Source of the DNA: Spirochaetaceae bacterium
Lineage (GTDB): Bacteria > Spirochaetota > Spirochaetia > UBA9216
Direction: 5' to 3'
Assembly: GCA_028527945.1 (NCBI GenBank)
Contig: JAQQAK010000143.1
Location: forward strand, 1 to 23,430
DNA length: 23,430 nucleotides
Below, piece by piece: positions 23,025-23,430 of this stretch (the first letter of the stretch is position 1; every line of letters starts with the position of its first letter). The notes below the pieces were generated by a model. That model searched no databases, was not told where the DNA came from, and saw only the letters and a list, made by a program, of their open reading frames with translations. Position numbers and translations under genes: made by a program.

Positions 23025-23430
23025 TTAAACAGCCTCCTTATCCTTCGTAAAAAACCTTACAAGTTTTTGAGACCCGCCTATAACAGCAAGACTTACTATA
23101 AAAATAGCAACAGAAATAGTTGTTCCATATCCCATATTCTGTTGGTCAAAAGATATTTTATACCCATAAAGAGCCATAACATTTGACGCGTTACCGGGAC
23201 CTCCTGCAGTCATAACAAAAATATGATCAAAAACTTTCATATTTCCTGCAATACAAAGAGTTACACAAACAAGAATGGTATTTTTAATTAACGGCAATAC
23301 GATTTTTATAGCTCTTTGAAAACCATTTGCTCCATCAAGCTCAGCTACTTCAAAAATCTCTTTATCAATTGAAGCTATAGCTGAAATAAGAATAACCATG
23401 TAAAACCCGATATATTGCCAGATAATAGGT
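23025..23430 (-). CDS. Carbohydrate ABC transporter permease, MalF/UgpA type (5' part outside window)
   Basis: C-terminal 135 residues of the partner permease. The frame stays open to the window edge, reading 'PIIWQYIGFYMVILISAIAS', a typical internal MalF/UgpA segment, so the Met at 23399 is internal and not the start. The EAA coupling motif is 'EVAELDGANGFQRAIKIVLP', and 'FDHIFVMTAGGPGNASNVMALYGY' is the usual loop before the last membrane helix. With the MalG-like protein it would form the channel of a sugar importer; the binding protein is expected beyond the right edge. Confidence 0.93.
   Translation of the reverse strand, partial: PIIWQYIGFYMVILISAIASIDKEIFEVAELDGANGFQRAIKIVLPLIKNTILVCVTLCIAGNMKVFDHIFVMTAGGPGNASNVMALYGYKISFDQQNMGYGTTISVAIFIVSLAVIGGSQKLVRFFTKDKEAV

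Noticed and set aside
1..23430. tRNA, rRNA, CRISPR, transposase or attachment site
   Set aside because: None seen: no cloverleaf with a T-loop GGTTCRA in the gaps, no transposase motif, and no direct repeats flanking the GC-rich block that I could find by eye.

Overview
The window looks like a bacterial chromosome segment. The betaine-binding protein starts with a signal peptide running into an Ala-Asn-Gly-Gln-Gly-Glu stretch that is common in Spirochaetota, and most of the DNA is AT-rich. A spirochaete is therefore my best guess, but it rests on one protein terminus and composition only. No tRNA, rRNA, CRISPR array or insertion sequence was found.

Left part (1-13.6 kb) is mostly housekeeping. 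It holds the 3' part of metE (B12-independent methionine synthase, + strand); a convergent proV-proW-proX operon for glycine betaine/proline uptake (- strand); and a gene-poor gap with a strong minus-strand terminator capping a short, perhaps decayed, reading frame. Then come a biotin-dependent pyruvate carboxylase (- strand) and a LysR regulator divergent from an L-fucose/L-arabinose-isomerase-like enzyme of unknown substrate. An NfeD-slipin (SPFH) membrane-protein pair with a clean terminator ends this part.

Middle part (13.63-21.98 kb) is the unusual region. Seven minus-strand genes with gaps of only about 3-15 bases form one apparent operon. In transcription order they are an SCP2-like lipid-binding protein (A), a glutamate-1-semialdehyde-aminomutase-like PLP aminotransferase, the N- and C-terminal halves of a split transketolase, a second SCP2-like protein (B, a distant paralog of A), a VOC metalloenzyme, and a large FadH/BaiCD-type flavin/Fe-S enoate reductase. 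A divergent TetR-family regulator faces the operon across a short region. There a 16-bp palindrome lies exactly inside the spacer of the tetR promoter and at the predicted start of the operon transcript. The promoter-distal genes are clearly richer in GC than the flanks, which suggests horizontal acquisition. Two lipid-binding-type proteins, a C2-ketol-transferring TPP enzyme, an aminotransferase and an ene-reductase suggest processing of a hydrophobic carbonyl compound into an amino-alcohol-type product. I do not recognise this combination as a described pathway.

Right edge (22.1-23.4 kb) is AT-rich again and carries two sugar ABC transporter permeases (MalG-like, and a partial MalF-like gene running off the window), separated from tetR by a bidirectional terminator.
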